Under the pieces are notes generated by a model. That model did no database searches, was not told the origin of the DNA, and saw nothing but the letters and a program-made list of their open reading frames with translations. Below, in pieces: positions 26,788 through 35,956 of a stretch of 64,000 nt of DNA. The translations under genes were made by a program, and so were the position numbers. Position 1 is the stretch's first letter, and each line of letters begins with the position of its first letter. This stretch comes from Jiangella rhizosphaerae. Its GTDB lineage: Bacteria; Actinomycetota; Actinomycetes; Jiangellales; Jiangellaceae. The stretch lies in contig NZ_QUAL01000190.1 in the NCBI RefSeq assembly GCF_003579925.1, positions 1 to 64,000 on the forward strand, given 5' to 3'.

Positions 26788-27213
26788 ATGAGCCTCACCC
26801 CGCGGCACGACCTCCGCCGCGCGGTCCCCGACCTGCTCGACTGGGTCGAGGATCTGCCCAGCATGTTCGCCTGGCCCACGCCGCCCGGCCTCCGCGCGTT
26901 CCGGCTGGAGGAGCACCTCGACGACGAGAAGTACGTCGTCCGGGCCGAGCTGCCCGGCATGGACGCCGAGATGGACATCGCGATCGAGGTCACCGACGAC
27001 CGGCTGACGATCACCGCCGAGCGCACGGACCGTCGCGAGGAGGCCGACCGCTCGGAGTTCCGCTACGGCCGGTTCCACCGCACCGCCGTCCTGCCCAAGC
27101 GCGCCGACGGCAGCAAAGCGACGGCTCGCTACGAGGCCGGGATCCTGGAGATCACGGTCCCGATCGTCGAGACGCCGTCCGAGTCACGCAGTGTTCCGAT
27201 CACGAGAGGATGA
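26788..27213 (+). CDS. Hsp20/alpha-crystallin small heat-shock protein
   Basis: 141 residues with the alpha-crystallin domain at about 38-135 (YVVRAELPGMDAEMDIAIEV, FRYGRFHRTAVLP, YEAGILEITVPI). It is an ATP-independent holdase and a counterpart of mycobacterial HspX/Acr, the classic DosR target. Ribosome site GGAGAGGAGG lies before the ATG. It is co-transcribed with the GH65 gene from the DevR-box promoter, and a strong hairpin follows. Confidence 0.93.
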   Translation: MSLTPRHDLRRAVPDLLDWVEDLPSMFAWPTPPGLRAFRLEEHLDDEKYVVRAELPGMDAEMDIAIEVTDDRLTITAERTDRREEADRSEFRYGRFHRTAVLPKRADGSKATARYEAGILEITVPIVETPSESRSVPITRG

Positions 27214-27244
27214 CCGCCACGACCCACTGAGCATCCCTGAACCC

Positions 27245-27280
27245 GTGTGCCTGCCCTTGCTCCCGTTCGGGCAGGCACAC
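27245..27280 (+). terminator. 12-bp hairpin terminator after hsp20
   Basis: GTGTGCCTGCCC and GGGCAGGCACAC form a perfect 12-bp stem with a 12-base loop, 31 bp after the hsp20 stop. No U-run follows. It probably ends the GH65-hsp20 transcript. Confidence 0.7.
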
Positions 27281-27392
27281 GCATGTCTCGTGCCAACTTG
27301 CGACGCTCGACAAGATGCCTCATCGATCCGACCGCTTGGGCGAATCACGGGACGCATGTGATCATCGGAGCGGTCGCCGCTAACATTCCAGC

Positions 27393-28182
27393 GTGGAGGT
27401 CGCGTGGATAGCGCTAGTGGTGGCGATCTGTTCCTTGGCGTGGAACGTCATTTCTACCGTAATTGGATGGCAACATGCACGGCCAAGGGTGCGATTGGTT
27501 GTTGGCACCACTAGCGAAAGCTACTCGCTCTCGTCGCCTGAAGGATCGGTCACTCTAGACCTTTCCGCGGTCAACTATGGCGGCAGGGCCACCTCAATAA
27601 TGGGCTTGGGTGTCTGGGCCTCGCCGCACTGGCCGGGGCAGAGTTTCTGCCGCCGCGGCCCGGCCGCGAAAGTCTCTATTCGGCGGGCACTACACGGCGC
27701 CACCTCCGCAAGTTCGTCGGCGGCATCGATGAACGGAGGCGCAAGCGTGGCCCGAGAACGTTGCCAGGTTCTTACTTGGTCGACAATGGAATCCGTAAGC
27801 AGGGCAGCACAGCGCAGCAGTGGCTCACAGGTCCGCAACTGCCGACGACGCTTGACCCGAGCCATTCGTTGACCTGGAAGCTAGATTTCCCAGTCTCATA
27901 CAAGTGCGCAACGCGCCCGAGCTCCCGACGCACGTAAATGCATACATCGATCTCAGCACCGGCCATCGAATCTGGGTTGTCATCGTCATCGATGAGTGGG
28001 CTTTCGACCGCGCATGGAAGATGCTGGAAGGTCGACTTAGGGCCGACAACCGGATCACATTTCCGCAGTGGCCGAAACATCGTCCTGACCAACACGAGGC
28101 ATTGGACGACCTGCCGTCCCCGGACATTCAGCTGCACCTGAGAAGCAGTCGACCTGAGCGCATAGTCCACCAGGCCGGCTAG
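27393..28182 (+). pseudogene. Membrane-anchored hypothetical protein broken by two frameshifts
   Basis: Frame 1 starts at 27393 with a membrane span (VAWIALVVAICSLAWNVIST) and runs on to about 27640 (VTLDLSAVNYGGRATSI). A second frame then reads LPGSYLVDNGIRKQGSTAQQ, then LDPSHSLTWKLDFPVSY, to about 27900. A third continues with LPTHVNAYIDLSTGHRIWVV to the stop at 28182. Each step is a -1 shift, so two bases appear lost. Base composition is visibly less GC-rich than its surroundings, suggesting foreign origin. Function unknown. Confidence 0.6.
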
Positions 28183-28282
28183 AACGGATCGGCGGCTTTG
28201 TGCGTGCGAATCGACGACGATCCTTCGTGTAGTACGAACGATGAGAAGCCGACCTGAGGACTCGCCCGGGTAGCGTCTGTCG

Positions 28283-31222
28283 TCAATCGGAGGCTCTGAC
28301 GGCCACGGCCGGGCGGATCCGCGCGGCGCGCTGCGCGGGTGCCAGCGTGGCCAGCACCGAGGCGGCCAGCGTGATGAGGACGAGGATGAGGATCTGGCCC
28401 CAGGCGATCGGGTACGGCCCGGTGATGGTCTCGAACGCGGCGCTGTTGCGGTAGAGCAGCCAGGTGGTGGCGACGCCGAGCACGGAGCCGATGATGACGC
28501 CTTCGACGGCGATGAACGTGCTCTCGGCGAGGAAGGCGGTCCGTACTGTGCCGGCCTGGAAGCCCAGCGCGCGCAGGACGCCGATGGCGCGCCGGCGCTC
28601 GCGCACGGCGCGGACCATGATCACGCCGAGGCTGATGATGCCGACCAGCAGCCCCAGCGCCAGGTAGCCCTGCATGAGGCGGAAGAACTGGTTGTTCGCG
28701 GCGTAGGTCTGCTCGACCGCTGCGGCGAGGTCGGTCGCCACGACACCGTGGTCGACGTGGGCGCCCTGGATCTCGGGCACGAGCCCGCCCACGTCGACAC
28801 CGTCAGCGGTGCGCAGCAGCGCGCTGGACTGCGTGGCCGCCGGCCCGAACTGGTCCACGACCGCGTCGGCGCCCAGGAAGACCGGGAACCGGAGGTCGGC
28901 GCCGGTGACGCCGTAGAAGGGGCTGCCGTCCCGGACGACGCCGGCGACGGTGCGCTCGGTCTGCTCCCCGGTGCGGGGGTCGGTGAGCGTGATGACCTCA
29001 CCCGGTGCCACGGGCTCGCCCGGCGGGCCGCCGGTCGACCCGTAGAACGTGTCGACGAGGACGTAGGCCGGGTCCTGGCGGATGAGGTCCCACGCCGCGC
29101 GGTCGCTGAGCAGCCGCGGCAGCCGCGCGTCCAGCACGGGCGGCGTGTCGGTGAAGTCGGTCGCGACGCCGACGGCCACCACCGGCAGCCGTTCGGTCGT
29201 GGCCAGGCGCGGGTCGTCGCCCTCGGCGACGGCGATGGTCAGCGGCGACACGTCGTTGATCTCGCCGGCGAAGTCTCTCGTCAGTTCCTGCCGCAGGTCC
29301 CCGATCGGCATCGTGGGGTTGTAGTCCACCCGCAACGACCAGCCCGACGTGGCATCGGCGACGGCCTGGTCCATGTTCCGGTCGATGATCGTCATGATCT
29401 GCGTCATCAGCACGATGACCAGGACGACGACCGAGTACATCGCCAGCGTGGCGCCGGTACGGAACCGCTTCGCCGTCGGGTACGCCACCGCGAGCCGGGT
29501 GGCCAGGCCGCGCTGGGTGGGCCGCTGCGTCAGCCGCCGGAGCGGCCGCAGGAGCACCGATTGGTGCAGGCTGACCAGGGTGACCGCCGCGAACGAGAGC
29601 ATGCAGCCGAGCACCACGTACGGTGCGGTGCTGGCCTCGTCGTAGATGTCCGGCCGGACGGTGTTGGCCAGCAGCCCCCACGCCAGTACGCCCAGCGCCA
29701 CGACGGTCAGCGCCGTGCGCGATCCCATCAGCCGCGACAGCATCGGCACCGCGGCGACGGCGGCCAGCGTGGGCAGCAAGTAGGTCTGCGTGGCCGCGCT
29801 GGCGATGACCGCCGGGACCGCCGCCGCCGTGAGCAGCACGGTGGCGATGGCGGACAGAATGACCAGTCGCGTGCGGGTCTTCGGGCGGACCGGTGCCTCC
29901 AGGTCGCGGATCGCGGCGATGATGTTCGTGCGCGCGATCCGGACGCTGGTCAGGATGACGGCCAGGAAAGCGAACAGGAAGCCGGCCGCCGCGCCGCCGA
30001 TCAGGCTGGCCGGGGTGATCTCGAAGGCCACCCGCAGCTGGTTCTCGCCCTGGTCGTAGCTGTTGAGGATGCGCAGCGCGATCGCGACGATGACCCGTCC
30101 GAGCGCGATACCGAGGAGCGCACCGAGGACGGCGGAGGTCAGCGCGTAGACGGCGCCCTCGATGGCGAACTCGCCGGTGACGTGCCGGCGCCGCATGCCG
30201 ATGGCCCGCAGGATCCCCAGCTGGCCTCGGCGCTCGTCGGCGAGCATCACGAACACGTTCACCAGCAGCAGGATCCCGGCGATGATGCAGAAGCTGCCGA
30301 TGAACAGGAACATCGAGCCGAGGCTCTCGCCGGTCTCCGCGGCGGCGTCCAGGACGTCCTGCTTCGGTGTGGCGACCGCCGCGCCCTGCGCGGTCAACGG
30401 CCCGAGCAGCTCCGACATCGCGGCGCTGACCTCGTCGGTGAGCTCCGCGCCCGCCTCCACTCCACCGGAGTTGGACACCAGCGTGGTGGTCGTCGGTTCC
30501 ACACCGCCGGCGGCCGCGGCCGCCGTCAGCACGCCGGGTGAGACGAACGCGTCCCGGTTGGCCGAGGCGCCCAGGCCCAGTCCGGCCAGGCCCTCGGCGG
30601 GCACGACCTGTGTCACGACGGCATCGAGCCGCTGACCGTACGCGTGGAAGGTGAGCTGGTCGCCCGGGCCGGCGCCCAGCCGGTCGGCCAGGTTGTCGTT
30701 GATGATCACGCCTCCGCTGCCGGGATCGGCGACGTCGAGCCCGGACGGGTCCGGCGCGCCGAAGCCGGCGGCCGCGTCGAAGTCGACCTCCCACAGCAGC
30801 ACCCGCGGCTCGGCGACGACGCCGTCGGCGCCCTGCCGGACGGCGGCGGCCTGGTCGCCGCGGATGGTCAGCACGCCGTCGACGCGTGGGTCGTCCCTGA
30901 GCGGAGCGAGCCGGTCGGCCACCTCGTCGCCCTGGTCCAGGGTCGCCGAGCGGACCGACTCGTCGACCGGTCCGAGAACGTCATAGGCGGTCTGCCGGAC
31001 CGAGCGGTCCAGCGAGTCGCCCACGGCGAGGCTGGCGACGATGAGCGCGGTGCCCAGCACCGAGCCGAGGACGACCAGGAGCGTCTCCGTCGGCCGGCGA
31101 ATGATCTGGCGCAGCGCCAGGCGGCGCAGCACGGCCTTGCCCAGCAGCACGGTCACGAACGCGACCGCGGCGGCAACGGCGACGACCAGGGTGGTCGTCA
31201 GCGGGTCGAGCATCGTCCTCAC
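28283..31222 (-). CDS. MacB/FtsX-type ABC transporter permease
   Basis: 979 residues. An N-terminal membrane segment is followed by a large extracytoplasmic region, three membrane spans (about 310-430, FLFIGSFCIIAGILLLVNVF), more spans, a second large domain and a final FtsX triplet (LRALGFQAGTVRTAFLAEST). Two FtsX domains in one chain make it a full MacB-like permease, used for lipid, peptide or antibiotic export or mechanotransmission. The GTG at 31222 overlaps the ATPase stop (GTGA); ATG 31213 is an alternative. Confidence 0.85.
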   Translation of the reverse strand: MRTMLDPLTTTLVVAVAAAVAFVTVLLGKAVLRRLALRQIIRRPTETLLVVLGSVLGTALIVASLAVGDSLDRSVRQTAYDVLGPVDESVRSATLDQGDEVADRLAPLRDDPRVDGVLTIRGDQAAAVRQGADGVVAEPRVLLWEVDFDAAAGFGAPDPSGLDVADPGSGGVIINDNLADRLGAGPGDQLTFHAYGQRLDAVVTQVVPAEGLAGLGLGASANRDAFVSPGVLTAAAAAGGVEPTTTTLVSNSGGVEAGAELTDEVSAAMSELLGPLTAQGAAVATPKQDVLDAAAETGESLGSMFLFIGSFCIIAGILLLVNVFVMLADERRGQLGILRAIGMRRRHVTGEFAIEGAVYALTSAVLGALLGIALGRVIVAIALRILNSYDQGENQLRVAFEITPASLIGGAAAGFLFAFLAVILTSVRIARTNIIAAIRDLEAPVRPKTRTRLVILSAIATVLLTAAAVPAVIASAATQTYLLPTLAAVAAVPMLSRLMGSRTALTVVALGVLAWGLLANTVRPDIYDEASTAPYVVLGCMLSFAAVTLVSLHQSVLLRPLRRLTQRPTQRGLATRLAVAYPTAKRFRTGATLAMYSVVVLVIVLMTQIMTIIDRNMDQAVADATSGWSLRVDYNPTMPIGDLRQELTRDFAGEINDVSPLTIAVAEGDDPRLATTERLPVVAVGVATDFTDTPPVLDARLPRLLSDRAAWDLIRQDPAYVLVDTFYGSTGGPPGEPVAPGEVITLTDPRTGEQTERTVAGVVRDGSPFYGVTGADLRFPVFLGADAVVDQFGPAATQSSALLRTADGVDVGGLVPEIQGAHVDHGVVATDLAAAVEQTYAANNQFFRLMQGYLALGLLVGIISLGVIMVRAVRERRRAIGVLRALGFQAGTVRTAFLAESTFIAVEGVIIGSVLGVATTWLLYRNSAAFETITGPYPIAWGQILILVLITLAASVLATLAPAQRAARIRPAVAVRASD

Positions 31223-31938
31223 CTCATCGCGGGTGCGCGAATCTCGTCGCGGATGAGGCGGCCGTCGCGCATGGTGACCAGCCGGCCGGCCGAGTGGCCG
31301 ATGCCGTCGTCGTGGGTGACCAAGACGATCGCCTGGCCCTCGTCCTCGTTGAGCCGGCGCAGCAGGTCCATCACCTGCGCGGCCATCGCGGAGTCCAGGT
31401 TGCCGGTCGGCTCGTCGGCCCAGACGACGGCCGGCCCCGCGACGAGCGCACGGGCAATGGTCACCCGCTGCTGCTCGCCGCCGGACAGCTCGTTGGGCCG
31501 GTGGCCGGCGCGCCCGGCCAGGCCGACCTTGTCCAGCATCGCGACCGCGCGCTCCCGTGCCTCCCGGGCGGGCACGCCGACCAGCAGCAGCGGCAGCTCG
31601 ACGTTCTCGGCCGCGTCGAGCACGGGGATCAGGTTGAACGACTGGAACACGAAGCCCATCGAGCGCGCCCGGTGGGCGGTGCGTTCGTGGTCGCTCATGG
31701 CGAACAGGTCACGGCCCTCCACGAGTACCCGGCCGCCGTCGATGTCGTCGAGGCCGGACAGGCAGTTGAGCAGCGTGGTCTTGCCGGAGCCCGACGGGCC
31801 CATGACGGCCACCAGCTCGCCGCGCCAGACCGTGAGGTTCAGCTCGTCCAGGGCCACGACCTCCTGCTGCCCGGTCCGGTACACCTTGGTCACGGATTCG
31901 GCGACCAGCAGCGGCTCGTTGGCGGTGGTGGTCATCAT
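31219..31938 (-). CDS. MacB/LolD-type ABC transporter ATP-binding protein
   Basis: 239 residues: Walker A GPSGSGKTTLLNCL near residue 45, Q-loop FVFQSFNLIP, signature LSGGEQQRV, Walker B VVWADEPTGNLDS, switch THDDGIGHS. It energises the FtsX-type permease that follows. Its ATG overlaps the stop of the DUF4389 gene, and its stop overlaps the permease start, so three genes form one operon. Confidence 0.92.
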   Translation of the reverse strand: MMTTTANEPLLVAESVTKVYRTGQQEVVALDELNLTVWRGELVAVMGPSGSGKTTLLNCLSGLDDIDGGRVLVEGRDLFAMSDHERTAHRARSMGFVFQSFNLIPVLDAAENVELPLLLVGVPAREARERAVAMLDKVGLAGRAGHRPNELSGGEQQRVTIARALVAGPAVVWADEPTGNLDSAMAAQVMDLLRRLNEDEGQAIVLVTHDDGIGHSAGRLVTMRDGRLIRDEIRAPAMR

Positions 31939-33383
31939 GCACCCCCTGTGGTGCGGTCCCGCCGGACGGCGAGGTAGATGAGCAGAGCGGCGATCAGCAG
32001 GCCGAACCCACCGACGCCGATGACGATCAGCGCCGCCCAGGGCAGGACGGGGAGCTCGGCGGCCACCCGGGCGCCGACGTCGACGCCGGCGCCGCCGTCG
32101 GCGTTCATCGCGACGACCACCCAGCGGCCGTCCTCCGGCTCGAACGTCAGCGTCTGGTCGCCGGTCCCGCTGCCCGTCGCGGTCCAGAAGTCCTGGGCCG
32201 CGGGCTCGGTGGCCGGTGCGGTGCCGGAGTGCTCCCGGTAGGTGACGTCGTCACCGGAGATCCGGGTGACCTCGTCGTAGCCGAGCCCTTCCAGGTAGGC
32301 GGCCGCATCGGACTCGCGCGCCACCCCCACGAACACGTCGCCGTCACCGGCGTCGAAGCGGATCTGCACCTCGCCGATGACGTCGCGCACCTGGACCCAG
32401 TCGGGTACGTCGGTGTCGATGTCCAGCCCGGTGCCGACGATCGCGTACTGGTCACTGCTGAACTCGACCTGCGCGCTGGACAGGTAGCCGCCGGAGTCGC
32501 GCTGCGTCCGGTCCACGATCAGCGCGGCGGCGCCGCCGGCCACCAGGCCGAACGAACCGAGCGCGACGATCGAACCGAGGACCAGCGCCACCACCCGGCC
32601 CGCTCCCATCCGTCGAGCAGGCGGAGCTGGAGGCTGCGGAGGTGGTGCCACCGTCGGTGCCGGGTCGACGGCGTGCACCGACCCGACGTCGAACCGGCCG
32701 GAGCCCAGTTCCAGGACCGCGGGTTCCCGCTCCCCCATGTCCAGGCGGAACGGCGGGTACTCGTCGGTCATCAGTGCGGCATACGCCACCACCCGGTACA
32801 CCCAGCGGTTGAGGCCGAGGACGAGGTCGAAGATGCCGCGCGGATAGCGGCCCGTCACGGCGAGCGCGACGGCGGCCACCACGACGAGCAGGCTGATCAA
32901 CCCCGTGATCGGGCTCCGCACCACCCAGTCACCGGCCTGGGACCCCAGGTAGGTCACGCCGCCCAGGAAGATCCCGATGATCAGGTAGTGCGGGATGGCC
33001 AGCAGCCACCACTTCACCAGCACCAACCCCCGCGACAGCCGCTCGGGATACGCCACGTCCAGCCGGGCCGGGTAGTCCGGCACATCAGCCAACGTGAACG
33101 GCGGGTACCGATCGGTGCCGAGCGCGCCGTAGCTGTAATACGCCACCCGCCACGACCACCGCAGCACACCGACGTTGAAGTCGAACAGCGCGCGCGGGTA
33201 GCGCCCGGTGAACAGGATGGCCACGAACGCCATGACGCTCACCACGGCGAACGCCGCCCACAAGAACGCGAGAACCACGTAATGCGGAATGGCCAGGAAC
33301 CACTTCACCAGCCACAACCACCGCGACATGCCCGTATCGAGCCGGCCCGCGAGACGGACCGGCGAACCGGCGGCCACTGCCAT
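31935..33383 (-). CDS. DUF4389 membrane protein with extracytoplasmic C-terminal domain
   Basis: 482 residues. Two DUF4389 repeats carry the motif SRWLWLVKWFLAIPHYVVLA and its copy VKWWLLAIPHYLIIG, each with FTGRYPRALFDF / VTGRYPRGIFDLVLG. A Pro-rich linker and a membrane span lead to a beta-rich domain of about 150 residues, then a final span (ALIVIGVGGFGLLIAALLIY). ATG 33383 has GGGGA 8 bp upstream; 33392 is an alternative. First gene of the ABC exporter operon, so probably an accessory of that system. DevR-like boxes lie upstream. Confidence 0.8.
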   Translation of the reverse strand: MAVAAGSPVRLAGRLDTGMSRWLWLVKWFLAIPHYVVLAFLWAAFAVVSVMAFVAILFTGRYPRALFDFNVGVLRWSWRVAYYSYGALGTDRYPPFTLADVPDYPARLDVAYPERLSRGLVLVKWWLLAIPHYLIIGIFLGGVTYLGSQAGDWVVRSPITGLISLLVVVAAVALAVTGRYPRGIFDLVLGLNRWVYRVVAYAALMTDEYPPFRLDMGEREPAVLELGSGRFDVGSVHAVDPAPTVAPPPQPPAPPARRMGAGRVVALVLGSIVALGSFGLVAGGAAALIVDRTQRDSGGYLSSAQVEFSSDQYAIVGTGLDIDTDVPDWVQVRDVIGEVQIRFDAGDGDVFVGVARESDAAAYLEGLGYDEVTRISGDDVTYREHSGTAPATEPAAQDFWTATGSGTGDQTLTFEPEDGRWVVVAMNADGGAGVDVGARVAAELPVLPWAALIVIGVGGFGLLIAALLIYLAVRRDRTTGGA

Positions 33384-33482
33384 CGGACTCATCCCCTTCG
33401 GACGGAAGCTTCTCCCCCAGTCCACGCCCGCTTCGCCACCACCGGCAGAGGAGTTCGTCGCCATGCCGCGGGGCCCAACGGC

Positions 33483-33518
33483 GGGACCGATGCCCGGACA
33501 ACGCGGGACCTTGGCCCC
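33483..33518. promoter_or_regulatory. Paired DevR-like boxes between DUF4389 and SRPBCC genes
   Basis: GGGACCGATGCCCG (33483, 9/14) and GGGACCTTGGCCCC (33505, 12/14) are 22 bp apart in the divergent region. The stronger box is 35 bp before the plus-strand start at 33554, a distance similar to the GH65 promoter, so it probably serves the SRPBCC/alcohol dehydrogenase genes and perhaps also the ABC operon. Confidence 0.6.
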
Positions 33519-33553
33519 TCGCCAGGTTCGCCGGCTGATGGTGTCGTCGTCGT

Positions 33554-34279
33554 ATGGACACCCAGGCGGGAGAACACGCCGACACCACGAGGCGCATCAG
33601 GGAACGTCGCAGGGCGCTGATCGCCGCCTCGACACTCATGGCCTCGACCACGGTGGCCGTCGCCACCCACGCCCGCCTGTGCAACTGGGGCGCGACGGCC
33701 GAGGAAGGCGTCCGCCAGCTCCCTGGTGACGAGTTCATCTTCGACGCCGACTCGGCCACCACCCGCGCCGTCACCATCAGCGCGCCCCGCGAGGAGGTGT
33801 GGCGTTGGCTCGTGCAGATCGGCCAGGACCGCGGCGGCTGGTACAGCTATGACTGGCTGGAGAACCTGTTCGGCCTCGACATCCACAGCACCCATGACAT
33901 CCGGGACGAATGGCAGCACCTCGCTGCCGGCGACCAGGTGCGGGCCGCGCCCGCGGGCGTCCTCGGCATGAAGGACGGCTACGCCTTCCGAGTCGCCCGC
34001 ATCGACCCCGGCCACGCCCTCGTGCTCCGCCAGCAGCCGCCCGAACACCCCTGGGACGCCACCTGGGCGTTCGTGCTCGTCGACGACACCCCCGACAGCT
34101 GCCGCCTTCTGGTCCGCAGTCGCTCGAAGCGCTCGCCCGGCCTCACCGGCCGGCTCACCTGGATCGGCGGCGAGCTCATGGACCCGATCGTCCTCGTCAT
34201 GACGCGGAAGATGCTGCTCGGGATCCGGGCACGCAGCGAATTCGCCCGCGACCGGCGGCTGCGCCGGACAGCTGCCTGA
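33554..34279 (+). CDS. SRPBCC-fold (polyketide cyclase/START-like) protein
   Basis: 241 residues. An N-terminal basic stretch and a weak hydrophobic segment precede a SRPBCC-type helix-grip fold (AVTISAPREEVWRWLVQIGQ, GWYSYDWLENLFG, late DPIVLVMTRKMLLGIRAR). These proteins bind hydrophobic ligands or lipids; the exact role is unknown. No ribosome site is visible and the ATG is close to the DevR boxes, so it may be leaderless. It is followed by alcohol dehydrogenase after 32 bp. Confidence 0.75.
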   Translation: MDTQAGEHADTTRRIRERRRALIAASTLMASTTVAVATHARLCNWGATAEEGVRQLPGDEFIFDADSATTRAVTISAPREEVWRWLVQIGQDRGGWYSYDWLENLFGLDIHSTHDIRDEWQHLAAGDQVRAAPAGVLGMKDGYAFRVARIDPGHALVLRQQPPEHPWDATWAFVLVDDTPDSCRLLVRSRSKRSPGLTGRLTWIGGELMDPIVLVMTRKMLLGIRARSEFARDRRLRRTAA

Positions 34280-34311
34280 TCACACCGGAAACACCAACCG
34301 AAGGGGAAACC

Positions 34312-35379
34312 ATGAAGGCGCTCGTGTACCACGGCCCCGGCCGCAGGTCCTGGGAGGACGTCCCGGACCCCGCCGTCAAGAACCCGGACGACGCAGTCGT
34401 ACGGATCGACTGCGTGACGATCTGCGGCACCGACCTGCACATCCTCAAGGGTGACGTCGCCACCGTCGAACCGGGCCGGGTCCTCGGCCACGAAGCGGTC
34501 GGCACCGTCGAGGAGATCGGCGGCAACGTCCGCAACGTCGCCGTCGGCGACCGCGTGCTCGTCTCGTGCATCTCCGCCTGTGGGCGGTGCCGGTACTGCC
34601 GCGAAGGCCGCTACGGCCAGTGCCTGGGCGGAGGCGGCTGGATCCTCGGCCACCGCATCGACGGCACGCAGGCCGAGCGGGTCCGCGTCCCGTTCGCCGA
34701 CACATCCGTCCACCGGCTGCCGGACCAGGTGAGCACCGAGGACGCCGTCATGCTGGCCGACATCCTGCCCACCTCGTACGAGGTCGGCGTCCTCGCCGGC
34801 GCCGTCCGGCCGGGCGACACCGTCGTCATCGTCGGCGCTGGGCCGATCGGTCTCGCCGCCGTCATCACGGCCCGGCTGTTCAGCCCGTCACACATCGTCG
34901 TCGTCGACCCCGCGCCCGGCCGCCGTGAGGCCGCCGCGGCACTCGGCGCCGACGTGCAGCTCGATCCCGGTGCCGACGACGTCGCCGTGCGGGTCCGCGA
35001 CCTCACCGACGGTCTGGGGGCAGACGTCGCCGTCGAAGCCGTCGGTATCCCGGAGACCTTCGAATCGTGTGTCGAGCTGGTCCGCCCCGGAGGCCACGTG
35101 GCCAACGTCGGCGTACACGGCGCACCGGCCACGCTGCATCTGGAGACCGCCTGGATCCGCGACCTCACCATCACCACGGGCCTGGTCGACACCCACACCA
35201 CACCGGTCCTGCTGCGCATGCTGGCCGCCGGCCAGCTCGCGCTGCCCGGCCTCGTGACGCACCGGTTCGGCCTCGACGAGATGCAGGACGCCTACGACGT
35301 GTTCTCCCGGCCGTCCGAGACCGGCGTGCTCAAGGTCGCGCTGTTCGGAGCCGACCGTCCTCGCCCCGGCATCGAGTGA
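34312..35379 (+). CDS. Zinc-dependent alcohol dehydrogenase (MDR)
   Basis: 355 residues. Catalytic zinc ligands lie in TICGTDLHILKGD and GHEAVGTVEEIG, the structural zinc lobe is CGRCRYCREGRYGQC, and the nucleotide-binding motif is VVIVGAGPIGLAA. It oxidises alcohols or reduces aldehydes with NAD(P). Under low oxygen it could regenerate NAD, which is inference from the DevR context. ATG 34312 is preceded by GAAGGGGAAACC. Likely in an operon with the SRPBCC gene and the following 66-residue ORF. Confidence 0.9.
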   Translation: MKALVYHGPGRRSWEDVPDPAVKNPDDAVVRIDCVTICGTDLHILKGDVATVEPGRVLGHEAVGTVEEIGGNVRNVAVGDRVLVSCISACGRCRYCREGRYGQCLGGGGWILGHRIDGTQAERVRVPFADTSVHRLPDQVSTEDAVMLADILPTSYEVGVLAGAVRPGDTVVIVGAGPIGLAAVITARLFSPSHIVVVDPAPGRREAAAALGADVQLDPGADDVAVRVRDLTDGLGADVAVEAVGIPETFESCVELVRPGGHVANVGVHGAPATLHLETAWIRDLTITTGLVDTHTTPVLLRMLAAGQLALPGLVTHRFGLDEMQDAYDVFSRPSETGVLKVALFGADRPRPGIE

Positions 35380-35382
35380 CCC

Positions 35383-35583
35383 ATGGCCGACCTGCACCTG
35401 TGGTGGCTCGCCGAGACCCTGACGTGCGAGTACGCCGGTGCGGTCGCCGCCGACACCGTGGTGCGGGCCGTCTCCTCGGCAGCCCGCACCTTACGTCGTC
35501 TGGACCTGAGCGACGACGTCTTCTGGGAGCTCACCGAACAGATGGCCCGTCGCCAGCTGACCGATCTCCTTGCTCATCGCTGA
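35383..35583 (+). CDS. 66-residue hypothetical protein
   Basis: Starts 3 bp after the alcohol dehydrogenase stop (MADLHLWWLAETLTCEYAGA onward), a mostly helical small protein with alternating Ala/Leu/Arg. Close spacing suggests co-transcription. No family recognised; it resembles short actinobacterial proteins of about this length found beside stress genes. Confidence 0.5.
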   Translation: MADLHLWWLAETLTCEYAGAVAADTVVRAVSSAARTLRRLDLSDDVFWELTEQMARRQLTDLLAHR

Positions 35584-35646
35584 CCTCGGACGCCGTCAAT
35601 TTCCTGCGTGGGAGTCAGTCATCGGCCGGAGCCCTACCCTGGTCCC

Positions 35647-35956
35647 GTGGTAGTCGACCCCGCCCCGCTTCGAATCCTGGGCAGGTCCCGAGGCTATCGC
35701 TGAATGCATCCAGTGGGCCGACGTGGCCGCTCAGCTCCTCTTCGAGCGGGGGAACCTGGTGCACAGCGGCTGGGTGACCACGACGGACGACGACGGGGTC
35801 GCCCAGCTGACTCGGAGGCACATGAAGACCGGCGACGAGTATCCGTTCAGCCAGTCCGACCTCGAAGAACTCGGCCACGAGCTCGGTGTGCTGGCCGCCA
35901 CCGGGTACCTGTTCATGGCCGTCGCGATGACGGAGCTCTTCGACTCCGACGAGTGA
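35647..35956 (+). pseudogene. Small hypothetical protein with an N-terminal frameshift
   Basis: The frame ending at 35956 reads FESWAGPEAIAECIQWADVA, then AQLLFERGNLVHSGWV, with no start codon between a TAG (35651) and GTG 35723. In the neighbouring frame GTG 35647 gives VVVDPAPL. Removing one C near 35669 joins them as VVVDPAPFESWAGPEAIAE. One extra base thus disrupts a protein of about 100 residues, or the cell uses GTG 35723 for a 77-residue form. The 3' end overlaps the P-type ATPase gene by 44 bp, convergent. Confidence 0.5.

Noticed and set aside
28265-28275. TAGCGT before the ABC permease end as another island promoter
   Set aside because: It lies at the 3' end of the minus-strand permease gene with no DevR box nearby; chance occurrence.
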